NCBI RefSeq assembly: GCF_037975245.1
Contig: NC_092571.1
Location: 5,416,001 to 5,480,000 of the forward strand
Length of the DNA: 64,000 nucleotides
Direction: 5' to 3'
Origin: Apostichopus japonicus
Lineage: Eukaryota > Echinodermata > Holothuroidea > Aspidochirotida > Stichopodidae
A model generated the notes under the pieces. That model made no database searches. It worked only from the letters and a program-made list of their open reading frames with translations, and was not told where the DNA came from. The translations under genes and the position numbers were made by a program. Shown here piece by piece: positions 61,445 to 64,000 of the stretch (the stretch's first letter is position 1; every line of letters begins with the position of its first letter).

Positions 61445-61712
61445 TATACCACTCCACCCCCTCCGAAGACTTATAATAGAAATAATGATGATAATGACGA
61501 TAATAATAGTAACAACAAAATAATAATAAGAATGATGATGATAAAGATAACAATAGTAATCATAGTAACAACAACAACAAAAATAATAATAGCAATAAGA
61601 ATGATGAGGATGACAATGACGATAATCATAATAAAAGTAATAATAGTAAAAACAACAACAATAATAATAATAACAACAATAAGAATGAAGATGAATAATA
61701 ATAATAATAATA
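61445..61712 (+). repeat. Trinucleotide-rich low-complexity tract (AAT/AAC/GAT)
   Basis: A degenerate run of AATAAT, AACAAC, GATGAT and AATAGT units. It gives artefactual frames rich in Ile/Thr/Asn on the plus strand and Tyr/Ile/Val on the minus strand, which are not genes. Confidence 0.95.
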
Positions 61713-63159
61713 AAAGGCATTTATACATTAAGTTGCCCATGGATTGGTGTACCTGAAACTCTCGACCCGCCCACCCTCCCCCACCTCACCCCTCCGCTTT
61801 TCTTAATGGATGGGTGCAAGTTATCATGGTTCACTATTTCACTCAACAAATGCTGCAACATGCTTGGACCACAGAAACACTGAGTGCTCCAAACCACCGT
61901 ACTTCAGATGTTGTCAGCAACTGTTTCCATCGTCGAGGCATCTCAAGTAACACACTTTGCATTGAATTGGTGCCTTCATGAATAAAATGTAGTAAAATAA
62001 ACGAATAGTTAGGAAGCAATACAATATATTTCGTAGATTTCAGGAAGTTAAGAAAACAAAATTAACAACTGTTCATAACTTTCTGCAGATCATTTCTCAT
62101 GTTTTTGCTTTGTCGTGGCTCTTGCTTCAAGGTGTCCTTGTTATTACAGGGTATTAAACAAAGTCATTGCCCACGAAACCATGAGTATGATGCATTGAAT
62201 TCAATGAATTTTTAATTATTTCTAGAAGTATAGAACAAATTAAAACCATAGGATAAACACAATCATTTCACATACTGAAAGGGGCCTTGTACTTACAGTA
62301 CTGCATTGGTCAGGAGAGAAAACCCATAGGTTACCTTCATGTTTAAAGTTAAGCCTCTATTTTTCCATTTCTTCTTTGTTATAAGTGATTTGCTTGTAAT
62401 CCTGTCAAGAATATTGTTTCCCAGAAGACATACTGTGTTTATGCTTCTAATTGGCAACACCTCTCAGTTTTAGTCAGATACCTCCAGCCCCTCAACCTCC
62501 ACCCTAAAGTACTACAAAGTGCTTACTGGCAGGTGGTGGTTCCCAGTGTCAGCCACTATAGAATAACAATACTTGCTCATACTTTTGGGGGTATTTTGGA
62601 ACAGAGATTAGTCAAACTTTTGGCTTTAAAGGTAGTCAGTATAGCCCCCAAATTCTAGCATGCTATAACTGCTAGAAGTTTTCAAAAGTACTTTCCTGGA
62701 GGTCTTTACTATACAAACTGTTCTCAGAAATTTTAAGGAACACACAAGATGACTAAATGTCCCAGTTAGGAATTTTCCTCAAAGTTTGTAATAAAAAAAA
62801 GTTTAAGAATATTGACCAAAGGTGACCATATTTGAATATCTAGCATAGTTAGCCAATAAAGTACACCTTTAAGAGGAACCCCACCTGGAATTAGTGATTT
62901 ACTTGAAACACTCTCAATGCATATCTACTTTCTTTTAACCGGGCCTCTATATTGCACAAAACATTTTACTCATTAACTTTTTCCTTGCAAGAATATAAAG
63001 AAATTACAAGAGATCTTTACATAGCCACAGGAACAGTGACACCAATTTATGTGTTCATTATGCTGTCCCCAATTCTCCATAGGCTTATGTATGCTGTGTC
63101 CACCACTTTCCATTTACCAGTTTCAGTATTAAACACTTCTGGGGTGGTACAGTGCCCTA
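61713..63159. other. Unassigned intergenic sequence
   Basis: No gene or repeat is recognised. A 74-codon frame at 62952-63176 (LYIATGTVTPIYVFIML) has no known motif and overlaps the repeat arm that follows. Confidence 0.5.
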
Positions 63160-64000
63160 AAATGGACAAAAACTAGACAGATAATATATGTGATTCAGTG
63201 ACTAATGCATGTCCTTAATGGAAACTGGGGAACACAGAATAGCAAATACGAAGGGAGAATTTATGGAGAACACTATACAAGATGAACATTGTTCATGATA
63301 ACTTTATCTGGGGTGGTTAGGTGCAAAGTTAAGCACAAATGGATTACATACAAGTGAAAATATCGGTTTTTTTTCCAGTCATCTAATGGTGCTTATGAAC
63401 ACATTGGCTTTACAAGAGGTGCTCAAAATCATCCAATGTTAGCTCAGCCATGCCAACATGCTGTAATATTTGCATAGTTCAACAATTTGTTTCGCTGATG
63501 AGAAATGTATGCCTATGTGTGTAATAAAAATTTCTTTTGTTTAAACATATGGGCCTACACTAGCCTACAGAGCATCCCGGTGGGAAACTTCAGGTCCACT
63601 AACTACAGACATTTCCATACACATGGCTTATGGTGGATAACCAGTTTGCTGAAAGCTGTTCTTCTCTATAATAGTTATCTGTTCCAGTAGTTCCAAAGTC
63701 TGAGATGGCAACATCCAAACACATTTTCTTTAAACAGTTTTTGTTGTTGTTTAATCTGAAGTTAGCTGCCGAGCTAACAACTCATTTTGAGCCTTTCATT
63801 GGAACACCAGTGGATGGTCTATAATGAAGTCATGATAACTTTAAAATTACCCCTACTGTTCGCATTTGCTATGTAGAGTGATTGACACTAGAAAGCTAGA
63901 TTACTGTATCACAAAGAAAATTCCTTTGTAGACAATGTGAGGAAATTCAACGAGAGCTTTGCCATTGAAAAATCCTGTAATTCCTTTTGTTACAAGTCTC
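63160..64000 (-). repeat. Inverted repeat arm 2 (partner 42664-43489)
   Basis: The reverse complement of this segment aligns with 42664-43489 with small indels and substitutions, from TTTTTGTCCAT at the inner end to GAGACTTGTAACAAAAGG at the window edge. It continues past the window end. Both arms carry the TTAGCTCAGC motif and the CATTGGAACAC motif. Confidence 0.85.

Noticed and set aside
61283-61756. ORFs of 89-145 codons on both strands
   Set aside because: They are translations of the AAT/AAC/GAT low-complexity tract.
41880-64000. tRNA or rRNA genes
   Set aside because: I looked for T-loop/B-box-like GGTTCGAATCC sequence and rRNA landmarks and saw none that could be supported by eye.

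Overview
The window reads as nuclear DNA of a marine invertebrate animal. A deuterostome such as an echinoderm or hemichordate is my best guess, inferred from the style of the Ty3/gypsy, hAT and MULE relics and of the dispersed repeats; the species cannot be fixed from the sequence alone. I see no intact host protein-coding gene, no rRNA or tRNA gene and no CRISPR array. The window consists of satellite DNA, transposon relics and unassigned AT-rich sequence.

Region 1 (1-34411) is a single uninterrupted satellite array of a monomer of about 22 bp, roughly 1,560 copies, entering from outside the left edge. It has multi-level higher-order structure: blocks of 0.8-2 kb recur at offsets of about 1,074, 2,366/2,322, 2,839, 3,919, 9,327, 15,626 and 21,044 bp and share private variants. 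The monomer has no stop codon on the plus strand and its length is not a multiple of three. All plus frames therefore read the same 22-residue repeat, which produces many long but meaningless ORFs. Region 2 (34412-34938) is a second satellite of 20-21 bp built on a GATATC palindrome. It abuts the first with no spacer and may be related to it in register.

Region 3 (34939-40330) holds a LINE 3' tail, then a decayed Ty3/gypsy element. The gypsy gag is split by a 996-bp hAT-like insertion with a perfect 8-bp target-site duplication. Its pol has lost the protease active site, RNase H and the integrase N-terminus. A four-copy tandem repeat of about 220 bp follows.

Region 4 (40331-49900) has a 761-bp terminal-inverted-repeat element and one arm (42664-43489) of an 0.8-kb inverted repeat whose partner lies at 63160-64000. 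It also has a related fragment with a hammerhead-ribozyme-like core on the minus strand (46103-46143), a broken MULE transposase on the minus strand (46858-48470), and a perfect 30-bp palindrome. Region 5 (49904-52437) is a nest of hAT-type elements inside one another, each with GC-palindromic subterminal sequence. Region 6 (52438-64000) holds dispersed repeats, another hAT MITE (58093-58755), a repeat family with terminal inverted repeats carrying nuclear-receptor-like half-sites (60274-61211), microsatellites, and long stretches with nothing recognisable.

The elements do not form a pathway. The layout suggests a heterochromatin-to-euchromatin edge: a large satellite block, then a transposon graveyard. 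The most novel material is the pair of dyad-rich satellites with periods of about two helical turns, and their higher-order organisation.
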